Below, one piece after another: positions 51,990 to 61,400 of a stretch of DNA of 64,000 nucleotides. Both the position numbers and the translations under genes were made by a program. A model generated the notes under the pieces. It did not search any database and was not told where the DNA came from. It worked only from the letters and a program-made list of their open reading frames with translations. Source of the stretch: JAJRPT01 sp965661945. GTDB lineage: Bacteria > Bacteroidota > Ignavibacteria > Kapaibacteriales > UBA2268. The stretch spans positions 124,001 through 188,000 of the forward strand of contig CBFIFP010000004.1 of assembly GCA_965661945.1 (NCBI GenBank), read 5' to 3'. The first letter of the stretch is position 1. Each line of letters starts with the position of its first letter.

Positions 51990-54137
51990 TTATATTTTAT
52001 CGTTAACATATTTAAAATCCATAAATCTTTTTTCCATATTTACTCTAATCAACTTAACTTTAAGTCTTGTTCCAACTTTTAATTCTCTTTTGGTTGAACG
52101 TCCAATAAATCTAAATCTTTTCTCTTCGTAAATATAATAATCATCATTTACTTCTCTAATCTTAAGAAGTCCCTCAGCATAAAAATCATCAACTGTAACA
52201 AACACGCCGTATTCAATTACTCCAGTAATTGTCGCCTCGAATTCTTGTCCAATTTTATCGGACATAACTATCGTGTGGGTAAGTTTGGTTGAAGCTCTTT
52301 CTGCTTCCATAGAGCTTCTTTCAGTCTGAGATATATGCTTTGCAATTGAGTGAGAAAATACTTTTAAATATTTTACTCTTTCTTTGGACGGCTTACCTTT
52401 ATAATATTCTTTTAATAATCTATGCACTATTAAGTCGCAATACCTTCTAATAGGTGAAGTAAAGTGAGTGTAGTCATCAAATCCTAATCCAAAATGACCA
52501 AAATTTGTTGGGTCGTAAATTGCTTTTGGCAAGGACCTAATTAAAACTTGATTTACTAAATTTGATTCGTTTTTTCCATGGTAAAAACTAATAATATCAT
52601 TAATCAAAGTAGATGATACTTTGTTGGAAGGGAATTTTTTACCCAATGAGGAAACGAAATCAATTGCCTCTTTCATGACATTTGGTTCTGGTTCTTCGTG
52701 AATTCTATATAAAGTAGGAACGCCACCTTCGATATTATACTGTTTAGTGAAGTTATTAAATTCCTGAGCAACTAATTGATTAGCAGCAAGCATAAATTCT
52801 TCTACTAATTTTGTTGCTTCTGTTGCTTGTTTTAATTTAACATCAATTGGGTTTTTATTTTCGTCAAATTTAAATTTTACTTCGCTTGATTCAAAATTAA
52901 TCCCACCATACTTAAATCTTTTTGTTCTTAATTGATTAGCTAATTCATTTAGACTTAAAATTAAATCTACATTATCTCCTTTACCAGTTTCTATAATTTC
53001 AAGAACTTCTTCGTAAGAATATCTTCTTTTGCTTTTAATAACAGTTTCAGAGATTAAATAATCAAGGATGTGCCCTTTTTTAGAAAAAGTCATTATAACA
53101 GAATAGGCATATCTGATAGTTCGTGGTTTTAAGGAACAAATATCATTTGATAAATTTTCTGGAAGCATAGGAACTACTCTATCTGCAAGGTAAGTAGAGT
53201 TACCCCTATTTCTTGCTTCAATATCTAATTCTGTGTTTTCTTGAACATAATGCGATACATCAGCAATATGTACTCCAAGTACTCTATTTCCTTCATCGTC
53301 AATTTTTAATGAAAGTGCGTCGTCAAAATCCTTTGCATCATCTGGATCTATTGTTATTATTAGTTCCTCTCGAAGGTCTAATCTATTTGGGTATTCTTTT
53401 TGAGATTTAGGTTTTGAATATTGTTCACTTTCTTTAATAACTGCTTCAGGGAAAGTAACAGGTAGCTCGTATTCTTCTATAATGTCATTAAACTTGGAAG
53501 AATAATTAGTTGTATTATGTAAAATATCTTCAATTGCAACAGAAGGGTTTTTGTTAGGGTCGTTCCATTCTAAAATTCTTGCTGTACAATAATCGTTTTC
53601 TTTAGCTCCATTAAGTTTGTCTTCGGGTATAAAGAAATCAAATAAATAATTATCAGAGTCTGGAATAAGATAATGTTCAAATCCATCAAATTCTATTTTA
53701 CCTTTTACTCTTTTAGGATTTCTTTTGAGAATATTAGAAACCTTGCCAAATAATTTATCACCTCTTGAATTAATCAGTTCTACTTCTACAATATCTCCGT
53801 TTAACCCATTTGATAAATATTTATTTCTAATGTTGATTATAGTTCCTGAGTTATCATTTGCTATTACATAAGATTTAACTTTATCAATGTATAGTGTACC
53901 TTGAAAAACAAATTGATTATCTTTCTGAGCTAACTGAATTCTTCTTTTAGGTAACCTTTCAATCAGGTTACCTTTTTCCAATTCATCAAGTAAATTTTTT
54001 AAATCTTCATATTCCTTAGATTCAGAATTTATTTTTAAAAATTTTGATAATTGAATTAATTTTATTGGTTTTTCTTTTCTAGAGAGAAACTCTAAAATTG
54101 ATGTGATAAGTTTTTGTTTTATTGAATATTCTAACAT
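51990..54137 (-). CDS. rnr: ribonuclease R (RNB family exoribonuclease)
   Basis: This 715-residue protein has an N-terminal winged-helix (about 1-65), cold-shock/OB domains (about 75-230), the RNB catalytic domain with its Mg-binding acidic cluster D-P-D-D-A-K-D-F-D-D-A at 264-274, and a C-terminal S1 domain (about 635-712, G-V-I-E-Y-G-V-F-V). It degrades structured RNA 3' to 5' in the cytoplasm. The C-terminal Lys-rich tail found in E. coli RNase R is missing. It starts 4 bases after the rRNA methyltransferase gene, as is common in other bacteria, and the pair fits rRNA maturation and decay. Confidence 0.95.
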   Translation of the reverse strand: MLEYSIKQKLITSILEFLSRKEKPIKLIQLSKFLKINSESKEYEDLKNLLDELEKGNLIERLPKRRIQLAQKDNQFVFQGTLYIDKVKSYVIANDNSGTIINIRNKYLSNGLNGDIVEVELINSRGDKLFGKVSNILKRNPKRVKGKIEFDGFEHYLIPDSDNYLFDFFIPEDKLNGAKENDYCTARILEWNDPNKNPSVAIEDILHNTTNYSSKFNDIIEEYELPVTFPEAVIKESEQYSKPKSQKEYPNRLDLREELIITIDPDDAKDFDDALSLKIDDEGNRVLGVHIADVSHYVQENTELDIEARNRGNSTYLADRVVPMLPENLSNDICSLKPRTIRYAYSVIMTFSKKGHILDYLISETVIKSKRRYSYEEVLEIIETGKGDNVDLILSLNELANQLRTKRFKYGGINFESSEVKFKFDENKNPIDVKLKQATEATKLVEEFMLAANQLVAQEFNNFTKQYNIEGGVPTLYRIHEEPEPNVMKEAIDFVSSLGKKFPSNKVSSTLINDIISFYHGKNESNLVNQVLIRSLPKAIYDPTNFGHFGLGFDDYTHFTSPIRRYCDLIVHRLLKEYYKGKPSKERVKYLKVFSHSIAKHISQTERSSMEAERASTKLTHTIVMSDKIGQEFEATITGVIEYGVFVTVDDFYAEGLLKIREVNDDYYIYEEKRFRFIGRSTKRELKVGTRLKVKLIRVNMEKRFMDFKYVNDKI

Positions 54138-54141
54138 TAAA

Positions 54142-54912
54142 TTATATGAATTTTGAAAAATGATTAAGAGAAATACCTGCAGCTACCGATACATTTAATG
54201 ATTCTGTTTGACCTATACCTTCAATTTTAAAGGAATCTTTAAGAAGTGATTGAATTTCCTTGGATATTCCATGAGATTCATTGCCAAATACTAAACAATA
54301 TTCACCTTTTGGTTTAAAATCTACTAATAGTTTACTCGCGCTCAAGGATGCTCCATAAATGTCCATTTTAGGAAAGTAATCTTTTACGGCTTGTTCCAAA
54401 TCATCAAAATACTGTATTGATATCTTGAAAACCGCTCCCATGGAAGATCTTACTGCTTTTGGATTAAAATGGTCAGAGCTATCATTTCCAAGAGCAACTT
54501 GTTTAAAACCAAACCATTCTGCAGTTCTAATAATTGTTCCTAAGTTTCCGGGGTCATTAATTCCATCTAAAATCAAAGTTGTCTTGTTTGGTAATATGTC
54601 AATATTTTTTTTGCCAACCACAGCTACTATTCCTTCTGGAGACTTCATTGTGGACATTTGGTCAAATTGGTGCTTAGGAGCATTATATACTGGAGTTCCA
54701 ATTTCTGCATATTTATCAACAATTTCCATAACCTCCATTGATGGTGAGTCCCTTACAACAAGTAATTCTGCTGTAAATTCGGAATCGAATACTTCACTGC
54801 ATAGTTTCCTGCCTTCGGCAATAAAAAGATGATTTTGGTCTCTATTTTGTTTTTGATTTAAAGACCTTATTAGTTTTCTTAACTTTTGAGTTATATTTAT
54901 GGCGTAGTGCAT
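54142..54912 (-). CDS. TrmH/SpoU-family 23S rRNA 2'-O-methyltransferase
   Basis: This 256-residue protein is a SPOUT methyltransferase with a substrate-binding N-terminal domain (1-95). The three SpoU motifs follow: motif 1, D-G-I-N-D-P-G-N-L-G-T-I-I-R-T-A; motif 2, L-V-F-G-N-E-S-H-G-I-S; motif 3, G-Q-T-E-S-L-N-V-S-V-A-A-G. The Asn in motif 1 and Asn/Glu in motif 2 are the usual catalytic and SAM-knot residues. RlmB (G2251) is the nearest well-known member, but a tRNA target cannot be ruled out. Upstream of rnr with a 4-base gap. Confidence 0.9.
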   Translation of the reverse strand: MHYAINITQKLRKLIRSLNQKQNRDQNHLFIAEGRKLCSEVFDSEFTAELLVVRDSPSMEVMEIVDKYAEIGTPVYNAPKHQFDQMSTMKSPEGIVAVVGKKNIDILPNKTTLILDGINDPGNLGTIIRTAEWFGFKQVALGNDSSDHFNPKAVRSSMGAVFKISIQYFDDLEQAVKDYFPKMDIYGASLSASKLLVDFKPKGEYCLVFGNESHGISKEIQSLLKDSFKIEGIGQTESLNVSVAAGISLNHFSKFI

Positions 54913-55139
54913 TTTAATTCTTTAATTATGAATTTACTTCAATTTAATTTTAAAATTAAGAAAATTTTTTTAAATCAGCAAACTTTATATTTATTTTTAA
55001 TTCACAAATTATTACATTATCAACTATTAACTGTTATAATTCAATAACTTGAAAATTACTTATAGAATATATTATTTTTTAACAATAATATTTTTTGTAA
55101 CTTTTTTTTATTGAAATCTGTGATGTAATTAAAAATTCT

Positions 55140-55147
55140 TAATTTTG
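55140..55147 (+). promoter_or_regulatory. -7 promoter box only 2 bases from the annotated start
   Basis: TAATTTTG fits TAnnTTTG perfectly but ends 2 bases before the ATG at 55150. Transcription would then start at or just after the ATG, so either the message is leaderless or translation starts further in. Confidence 0.5.
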
Positions 55148-55149
55148 TA

Positions 55150-55821
55150 ATGTTTAAAATATATTTAAGAAAAAAATTGTTAGCAAAATTTATAAAAGAT
55201 AAGATTTATAATAAAATCTTTAAAAATTATGTTTTTGAATTAGAACAGCTCACTCAGAATTGTGATACTTTGTTAGATGTTGGGTGTGGAGTTGAATCTC
55301 CCATAAAACATTTTAAAAATAAGATTCATTCTGTAGGAGTTGATGCCTTTTTACCATCAATTGAGCGTAGTAAATCTCAAAATATCCATAACGAATATTA
55401 TAATATCGGTGTTCTTGAGCTGGACAAACACTTTGAAGCTAATTCTTTTGACTGTGTGTTAGCTTCAGATTTGATTGAGCATCTCAAAAAAGAAGATGGC
55501 TTTAAATTATTGGAACTAACTGAAAAGATTGCCAAGAAGAAAGTTATAATTTTTACTCCAAATGGTTTCTTGGAGCAAGGAGAATATGATAATAATCCAT
55601 GGCAGGTTCATCTTTCTGGTTGGGATATCGATGAAATGCAAAAAAGAGGCTATAAAGTTATTGGTATTAATGGACATAAAAGTATTAGAGGAGAATACGC
55701 TAATATTAAATATAAGCCAAAATTTTTATGGACTTTAATTTCAGATATCTCTCAAAAATTTGTAAGAGATAATCCTAAAAGTGCTTTTCAAATTTTATGT
55801 GTAAAAGAAATTTCTAAATAA
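55150..55821 (+). CDS. class I SAM-dependent methyltransferase
   Basis: This 223-residue protein has motif I L-L-D-V-G-C-G near 42-48 and motif II G-V-D-A-F. A motif IV region L-A-S-D-L-I-E-H-L is typical of UbiE/Methyltransf_11-like enzymes, and a T-P-N-G-F segment follows. The substrate is not readable. Similar proteins often sit near cell-surface polysaccharide genes. The promoter box almost touches the ATG; if the mRNA starts downstream, a TTG at codon 10 would be the first usable start, leaving the fold intact. It is followed by the lytic transglycosylase gene. Confidence 0.82.
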   Translation: MFKIYLRKKLLAKFIKDKIYNKIFKNYVFELEQLTQNCDTLLDVGCGVESPIKHFKNKIHSVGVDAFLPSIERSKSQNIHNEYYNIGVLELDKHFEANSFDCVLASDLIEHLKKEDGFKLLELTEKIAKKKVIIFTPNGFLEQGEYDNNPWQVHLSGWDIDEMQKRGYKVIGINGHKSIRGEYANIKYKPKFLWTLISDISQKFVRDNPKSAFQILCVKEISK

Positions 55822-55902
55822 GTAAAATGATTTTTGGTTTTAATAAATTTTCTTTTTAATTTTAATTTCCACAAAATACAAAAGCAGCAAAAAGAGGTTA
55901 AA

Positions 55903-56793
55903 ATGAAAAATAAAATGACTAATTCATTGTCAATTTTTACTATAATTTTTATGATATGTATATTGTCATTTAAGCACTTTCTATATTCAAATGAAAAAGA
56001 AGCGTTTTTTAAACCAGTTATCAATGACTTAATTTCAAGAGGTGTAGATAGTAACTTTGTTTTGAGTCTTGTTAATCATAGTTCAGTAAAGTTTGATGAA
56101 AAATACGTTAAAATAAATGTAACAGGTTATCTTAAAAAAACTGACTACTCGCATAATTACAACAACTTCTCTATTAAAAAATCCAAAAGCTTTTTAAATA
56201 AATATATTGAAGTTTTAGAAAAAGCAGAATCACAATATAAAGTCCCAAAAGAAGTGATTACATCTATTTTATGGGTAGAAACAAGAACTGGAAATTATCT
56301 TGGAAATAATCATATACCTTCCGTATTTTTAAGCACTGCTATGGCAAATCAAGAGGAATTTATTAAAAAAAATACCGATGTGTTTGAAGAGAGTTATTCT
56401 GAGGACTCCGAAAAATTAAATGAATATATAGAGAAAATCAAAAAAAGAGCAAATAAAAAATCTAACTGGGCATTGAATGAGCTTGTTGCCTTGTCCAATA
56501 TACACAAAAAATTACCAGTTTCAATCTTTGAACTTAAAGGTTCTTGGGCAGGAGCTTTTGGTATGTCCCAATTTCTACCATCTAGTTTTAATAACTGGGC
56601 TGTAGATGGTAATGACGATGGAGTTATAGATTTGTTTAATGTTGATGACGCAATATTTTCCGTTGCTAATTATTTAAAAACAAATGGCTGGGATATAGAT
56701 GAAGAATCTAAAAGAAAAGCTGTTTTTCATTATAATAATTCAAATGACTACGTTGATGCTGTTTTAACTTTAGCAAATAAAATACATAATTAA
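55903..56793 (+). CDS. MltB-like lytic murein transglycosylase
   Basis: The frame is open from 55834 (TTG), but the ATG at 55903 has AAAGAGG upstream and begins a proper signal segment, giving 296 residues. The SLT_2/MltB core is clear: V-P-K-E-V-I-T-S-I-L-W-V-E-T-R-T-G with the catalytic Glu, A-L-N-E-L-V-A-L-S, then G-S-W-A-G-A-F-G-M-S-Q-F-L-P-S-S-F, and D-G-N-D-D-G-V-I-D-L-F, which can bind calcium. It cuts peptidoglycan glycan strands to anhydro-muropeptides in the periplasm. The hydrophobic N-terminus has no lipobox Cys, so it is either secreted or membrane-tethered. One base separates it from the permease gene. Confidence 0.9.
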   Translation: MKNKMTNSLSIFTIIFMICILSFKHFLYSNEKEAFFKPVINDLISRGVDSNFVLSLVNHSSVKFDEKYVKINVTGYLKKTDYSHNYNNFSIKKSKSFLNKYIEVLEKAESQYKVPKEVITSILWVETRTGNYLGNNHIPSVFLSTAMANQEEFIKKNTDVFEESYSEDSEKLNEYIEKIKKRANKKSNWALNELVALSNIHKKLPVSIFELKGSWAGAFGMSQFLPSSFNNWAVDGNDDGVIDLFNVDDAIFSVANYLKTNGWDIDEESKRKAVFHYNNSNDYVDAVLTLANKIHN

Positions 56794-56794
56794 T

Positions 56795-57922
56795 TTGTTT
56801 GAAAAAATAATATATAAAAGATATTTATTTGCAAAAAGAAAATTTCAGTTTATCTCTTTGATTAATAAATTATCTATCGTTGGAATAATTATAGGAGTAG
56901 CATCTCTCATAATTATTATGAGCATATTCAATGGTTTTCGTGACTTTACGATATTTGAACTTGTTAGAGATAATCCTCACCTTGTAATATCAAAATATAA
57001 TGACGAGTTAAAAGATAATCTTAACAAGAATAAAGATATACAGAGTGTGACAGAAGTTTATACAAATGAAATCATCATAGAACAAAATAAAAAAAGGATT
57101 AGCTCAACAATTGTAATTAGTGAAAGTTTTGAAAATAATATTATTTCTAATAAGATTGCAAATGAATTGGATGCTTTTCTTGGAGATACTTTGAAGATAT
57201 TATCAATGACACAAGTCGAATCACTTGTTAGTAGTTTAAGTATTTTAAAACCAAAAATATTTATTGCCGATAACGTTGCTTATAATAGTTCTATGACAAT
57301 AAAATCTAATGATTTAAAACTTAAGCAACCTGGTGCAATAAAAGAACTACATCTAAGATTATCAGACTTTATGAATGCTGATGAATTTAAAGAAAATTTA
57401 ACTAAATCATATAATTTTAAAAATAATCCAGAAAAAAATAAATTAGAGATAATCTCGTGGAAAGATAAAAACAAATTGCTGATTGTTGTTATGGAGATTG
57501 AAAGATATTTTGTATTTGTGGTATTATTTATTGTTGTAATAATTGCATCTTTTAATTTATTTGCCTCGATTTCAATGACAATATTTGAGAAGAACAAAGA
57601 TATTGGTATTTTAAGAACTATAGGTTCCACAAAGAAGAATATCCAAAAAATATTTATAACACAAGGTAATATTGCTGGTTTAATTGGCCTTTTTCTTGGT
57701 ACTATAATAGGTCTTAGTGTTGTTTATTCTCAACTATATTTTTCTTGGATAAACATACATGTAAGTAATGGAATGTCCCATCCATTACCAATGGAGTTTC
57801 AATTACTTGATTTAATCTCAATTATAATTTCTACTGTATTAATTATATTTATCAGCACTTACTTTCCTGCAAAGTTATCCTCAAATAAGTCGATAGCAGA
57901 TGGAATAAAGGTAAATAATTAA
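56795..57922 (+). CDS. LolC/LolE-like ABC transporter permease (FtsX family)
   Basis: This 375-residue protein starts at a TTG, where the family's N-terminus (Y-K-R-Y-L-F-A-K-R-K-F-Q-F) is in frame. One helix lies near 24-46 (V-G-I-I-I-G-V-A-S-L), followed by a MacB-like periplasmic domain of about 180 residues. Three helices follow at about 230-255, 282-308 and 335-360, with the FtsX signature K-D-I-G-I-L-R-T-I-G-S-T. LolCDE extracts lipoproteins from the inner membrane. No LolD-like ATPase is in the window, so its partner must be elsewhere. Slightly shorter than typical LolC/E (about 400). Confidence 0.85.
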   Translation: MFEKIIYKRYLFAKRKFQFISLINKLSIVGIIIGVASLIIIMSIFNGFRDFTIFELVRDNPHLVISKYNDELKDNLNKNKDIQSVTEVYTNEIIIEQNKKRISSTIVISESFENNIISNKIANELDAFLGDTLKILSMTQVESLVSSLSILKPKIFIADNVAYNSSMTIKSNDLKLKQPGAIKELHLRLSDFMNADEFKENLTKSYNFKNNPEKNKLEIISWKDKNKLLIVVMEIERYFVFVVLFIVVIIASFNLFASISMTIFEKNKDIGILRTIGSTKKNIQKIFITQGNIAGLIGLFLGTIIGLSVVYSQLYFSWINIHVSNGMSHPLPMEFQLLDLISIIISTVLIIFISTYFPAKLSSNKSIADGIKVNN

Positions 57923-57990
57923 TAAATTAGCATTATAAAAAAATATTTTTTCGAGTTAGTAGTTTATACTTTAAAAAAAAGAATTTGAAT

Positions 57991-59433
57991 ATGAATTATA
58001 CAGATTATCATAGTTTTAACGATAATAATCCAGACGACTTGGCAGGAAAAGTAAGACGTATGTCAAAACAAATCCGAGAAAGAAAATTATCTGGACAAAG
58101 TCCCGTTTATCCTAATATCGATGAAATAGAATTATTTACTAATTTTTGTATTGATAAAGAAAACTTTATAGATGCGGAAATATTTGTGAAAATTTGGCTT
58201 GAGTACTTTCCAACTTCCTTAGAAGCGCATCAAAAATATGCTTTTATTAAAATGAACTTAAATGAACAAAATGAAGCTTTAATTCTAATAGATAGAGCAT
58301 TAGAATTTAACCCTTACGATACAGAATCTCTTATTCTTAAAGCAAGAATTTATGACGAGTTAGATAATTTCATTTTAGCTTTAGATATTCTAGAAAGTGT
58401 GTTAGATTACGATAGAAATAATGAGGAAGCTAAATTTTATAAAGGAATTGCTTTAAGTAATTTACAAAGATTTGATGAGGCAAAGGAGGTATTCGAAGAA
58501 TTAGTAAATAATGAGGAATTTGAAATTGATGTTTATATTGAGTTAGCTATTATTTACTCTGAGTTAAATCAAGGTGATATGGCATCTCAATATTATGATA
58601 AAGCAATAGAAAAAAAACCTTTTGACTCTAAAATATGGTACAATAAAGGTTTAATGTACTATAACAATGGACAGTTTTTTAAAGCAATTGAGTCACTTAA
58701 ATACTCACTACTCATTGATAATAAAAATATTTTTACGGTTAAATTGTTAGCTTCAGTATATTCTAATTTAGGAAGATTAAAAAATGCTTCAGAAGTTTAC
58801 GAACTTGGTTTAAAGAGTAATCCTTATCATTATGAATTACAAACTAACTTAGGTGGAATTTATGGTGATTTAGGTGAAATTGAAAAAGCAATTTATATAT
58901 TCACTGAATCCCTTAAATTGAACTCACAGAATTACCAAGCTTATTTAGGAAGAGGTATTTGTTATGACATGCAGGAAAACTATGATTTAGCTCTAAAAGA
59001 TTATGATTCGGCGATATCTATTGAACCAAGCAATCAAGAAATATGGTATTCCAGAGGTGATACGCTTTATAATATGGGTAAATTTGCGAGGGCGCTATTA
59101 TCTTACAAGAAAGTTGTTGAGATAGATCCAGAAAATCAAGATGCTCATTATGATTATGCAAATTTATTAGTAGAACTCGAGAAATTTGAAGACGCTAAAG
59201 ATTCTTATACTGATATGATTACTTTATTCCCTCATTCAGGTGAAGGACACTATGGTCTAGCTAAGATTTATTTTATTGAAGCAAACTTAGAACTTGCTCT
59301 TTCTCATTTAACAAAGTCTTTAGAAATTGATATTTCGCTTTTAAGTGATTTCAAAAAAACTTACAAGATTTTACTTAAAGATTATCCAGAAATATTAAAT
59401 TATATTGAAACTAGATTAAAAATAATTAACTAA
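57991..59433 (+). CDS. TPR-repeat protein
   Basis: I start this at the ATG at 57991; a TTG six bases earlier is also in frame. The roughly 480-residue product has no signal peptide and consists of about a dozen tetratricopeptide repeats from residue 40 onward, with recurrent A-x-x-Y-[DE]-x-A-[IL] and N-P/D-P turns (for example A-L-E-F-N-P-Y-D-T-E, S-I-E-P-S-N-Q-E-I-W-Y-S-R-G-D). Such proteins scaffold complexes in the cytoplasm; the partner is unknown. The stop overlaps the murB start (TAATG), so it is translationally coupled to a cell-wall enzyme. Confidence 0.88.
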   Translation: MNYTDYHSFNDNNPDDLAGKVRRMSKQIRERKLSGQSPVYPNIDEIELFTNFCIDKENFIDAEIFVKIWLEYFPTSLEAHQKYAFIKMNLNEQNEALILIDRALEFNPYDTESLILKARIYDELDNFILALDILESVLDYDRNNEEAKFYKGIALSNLQRFDEAKEVFEELVNNEEFEIDVYIELAIIYSELNQGDMASQYYDKAIEKKPFDSKIWYNKGLMYYNNGQFFKAIESLKYSLLIDNKNIFTVKLLASVYSNLGRLKNASEVYELGLKSNPYHYELQTNLGGIYGDLGEIEKAIYIFTESLKLNSQNYQAYLGRGICYDMQENYDLALKDYDSAISIEPSNQEIWYSRGDTLYNMGKFARALLSYKKVVEIDPENQDAHYDYANLLVELEKFEDAKDSYTDMITLFPHSGEGHYGLAKIYFIEANLELALSHLTKSLEIDISLLSDFKKTYKILLKDYPEILNYIETRLKIIN

Positions 59434-60437
59434 TGCTAATAGAAGAAAATAAAAGTTTAAAAGAATATAATACTTTTGGGATTAATTCTATTGCAAAATA
59501 TTTTATTAGCATAGAAACTAAATTTGATTTAATAGAGTTAGTTAAATTAGATATTTTCAAACAAAATAAAATCTTTGTTTTAGGTGGTGGTTCTAATGTT
59601 CTTATGCCGGATCATTTTGATGGTCTTGTTATAAACATAGATATAAAAGGTATAAATGTAAATAAGTTAGATGACTACACTATACTTAAAGTTTCAGCTG
59701 GTGAAGATTGGCATAATTTTGTTGAATTTACAGTAGAAAATAAATTCTATGGGTTTGAGAACTTAGCATTAATCCCAGGTAAAGTTGGCGCTGCTCCTAT
59801 TCAAAATATTGGTGCTTATGGGGTTGAGCAAAATGAATATTTTTTAGAGTGTGAATGTTTTGATTTGGAAAATAGTATTTTTTTTAAGTTAGATAAAGTT
59901 GGTTGTGAGTTTGGGTACAGAGATTCAATTTTTAAAAATAATTTTAAAAATAAGGTCATAATTACAGAAGTTAGTTATAGATTAAATAATATACCAACCT
60001 ATAATATTACTTATTTAGAATTAAAAAATGCTTTTCAAAATAAAGAATTTACTTCAAGAGATATTTTTGATTTAGTTTGTAAAGTTAGAAAACACAAACT
60101 ACCTGATCCAAATGAGTTAGGAAATAGTGGTTCATTTTTCAAAAACCCTATAATTTCTAAAGATTTATTAAATGATTTATTAGTTCGACACCCTAATATA
60201 AAATACTTTGAATACTCTGATAGTCAAGTAAAATGTTCTGCTGGATGGTTGATAGAACATGTGGGTTTAAAGGGTTATAGAAAAGGTGATGCGGGGGTTT
60301 CTGTTAATCATTCATTAATATTAGTTAATTATGGAAATGCAAAATCTAAAGATATTTTAGAAATTGCCAATTTGATAATTCACAGAGTACTACAACAATT
60401 TAAAATAAAATTAGAAATGGAAGTGAATAAGATATGA
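59433..60437 (+). CDS. murB: UDP-N-acetylenolpyruvoylglucosamine reductase
   Basis: At 334 residues this is a type I (E. coli-like) MurB. FAD-binding segments are L-G-G-G-S-N-V-L and I-P-G-K-V-G-A-A-P-I-Q-N-I-G-A-Y-G. The type I insert with G-Y-R-D-S-I-F-K is present, then the catalytic Ser region N-S-G-S-F-F-K-N-P and the late Glu in the M-E-V-N segment. It reduces UDP-GlcNAc-enolpyruvate to UDP-MurNAc with NADPH, the second committed step of peptidoglycan synthesis. The start overlaps the TPR gene's stop, and the end overlaps the next small gene (ATGA). murC follows about 1 kb downstream. Confidence 0.96.
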   Translation: MLIEENKSLKEYNTFGINSIAKYFISIETKFDLIELVKLDIFKQNKIFVLGGGSNVLMPDHFDGLVINIDIKGINVNKLDDYTILKVSAGEDWHNFVEFTVENKFYGFENLALIPGKVGAAPIQNIGAYGVEQNEYFLECECFDLENSIFFKLDKVGCEFGYRDSIFKNNFKNKVIITEVSYRLNNIPTYNITYLELKNAFQNKEFTSRDIFDLVCKVRKHKLPDPNELGNSGSFFKNPIISKDLLNDLLVRHPNIKYFEYSDSQVKCSAGWLIEHVGLKGYRKGDAGVSVNHSLILVNYGNAKSKDILEIANLIIHRVLQQFKIKLEMEVNKI

Positions 60438-60676
60438 AAAATAAGCTTTTTAAAATATGGAGAAAAAAAGACCACCCAGTTACAATAATTGTTAATTATC
60501 TTTTGATTTTTATATTATTAATGATTTTACAACCAATTCTTGATTACTTCTTTGAATTTGGTGGTAACGAAGCGGCACATTTTTTATCTATCTTAGTAGT
60601 TTCGACTATTACCACTCTTTTTATTGTTAAAAGATATAGAGACAAAGTAGAAGATAAAATTATAATTGAAGATTAG
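60434..60676 (+). CDS. small membrane protein coupled to murB
   Basis: This 80-residue protein has a basic N-terminus (1-15) and two hydrophobic helices (about 16-38 and 47-66), ending with a charged tail. It matches no family I know. The ATGA overlap with murB makes it a real gene. A role near the divisome or cell-wall synthesis would be guesswork from position. Confidence 0.72.
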   Translation: MKNKLFKIWRKKDHPVTIIVNYLLIFILLMILQPILDYFFEFGGNEAAHFLSILVVSTITTLFIVKRYRDKVEDKIIIED

Positions 60677-60692
60677 TAGATAAATTTAATAT

Positions 60693-61175
60693 TTAATTTT
60701 TACTAATTTCTTCTTTATTTTTAATGAAATTCAAATCAACTGCTCTTAGTCTAAACCCCGCAGTTTTTACACTCTCTGATAAAGTTTCCAAATTTTCGGT
60801 ATAAAATAAGTTTTTAAGAGACTCTCTTTGCTCTACCCAACTATAATGTAAAGGGCATGGATAATAATGTCCGCAACCTTCTAAGCCCAGAGCGCATTCT
60901 TCGAACAAAGCAGTTCCATCAATTGATTCTACTATTTCCATAAGTGATATATCTTTAGCTGGCTTTGTTAATTTAACTCCGCCATTTGGACCTTTATAAG
61001 ACTCCAAAATATTTACTTTTGTTAATTCTTGAAGTATTTTTGTTAAAAAATGTGAAGACAAATATAGTTCCTTAGCTATTTTAGAGATAGGTACAAATTT
61101 AGAATCCCCATCTTCTATAGCAATATAAATTGATGCTCTAATACCATAAATACAAGCTTTTGAGAGAAGTGCCAT
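60693..61175 (-). CDS. Rrf2-family transcription regulator with a three-Cys Fe-S motif
   Basis: This 160-residue protein has the winged helix-turn-helix of Rrf2 (A-C-I-Y-G-I-R-A-S-I-Y-I-A, I-A-K-E-L-Y-L-S-S-H-F-L-T-K-I-L, and the wing G-P-N-G-G-V-K-L). The cluster-binding loop carries Cys94, Cys101 and Cys107 (C-x6-C-x5-C), close to the spacing in IscR and NsrR. So it probably holds an Fe-S cluster and senses iron-sulfur status, redox or nitric oxide. The target genes are unknown. It is divergent from murC and convergent with the murB operon, so neither need be regulated by it. Confidence 0.9.
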   Translation of the reverse strand: MALLSKACIYGIRASIYIAIEDGDSKFVPISKIAKELYLSSHFLTKILQELTKVNILESYKGPNGGVKLTKPAKDISLMEIVESIDGTALFEECALGLEGCGHYYPCPLHYSWVEQRESLKNLFYTENLETLSESVKTAGFRLRAVDLNFIKNKEEISKN

Positions 61176-61355
61176 AAAACTTTTTTCCTGATTAAGACTA
61201 TTTTATCCGAAAATTAAGAACTTTTTTATTAATTTCAAAATTTTTTATTTAAACTTTAATATTTTTTAAGTCTTACTATATCCAAATTATTTATTTTTTA
61301 GCATTGATGTTTAAAAAAAAGTCTTTAATTTATCTTTATTTAATTAAAATAATCG

Positions 61356-61363
61356 TAATTTTG
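61356..61363 (+). promoter_or_regulatory. -7 promoter box of murC
   Basis: TAATTTTG fits TAnnTTTG. It lies 37 bases before the GTG at 61401 but only 1 base before the other in-frame GTG at 61365, which favours the later start. Confidence 0.6.
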
Positions 61364-61400
61364 TGTGTTTATAAAAGTATTAATAAATAAAATAAATAAA

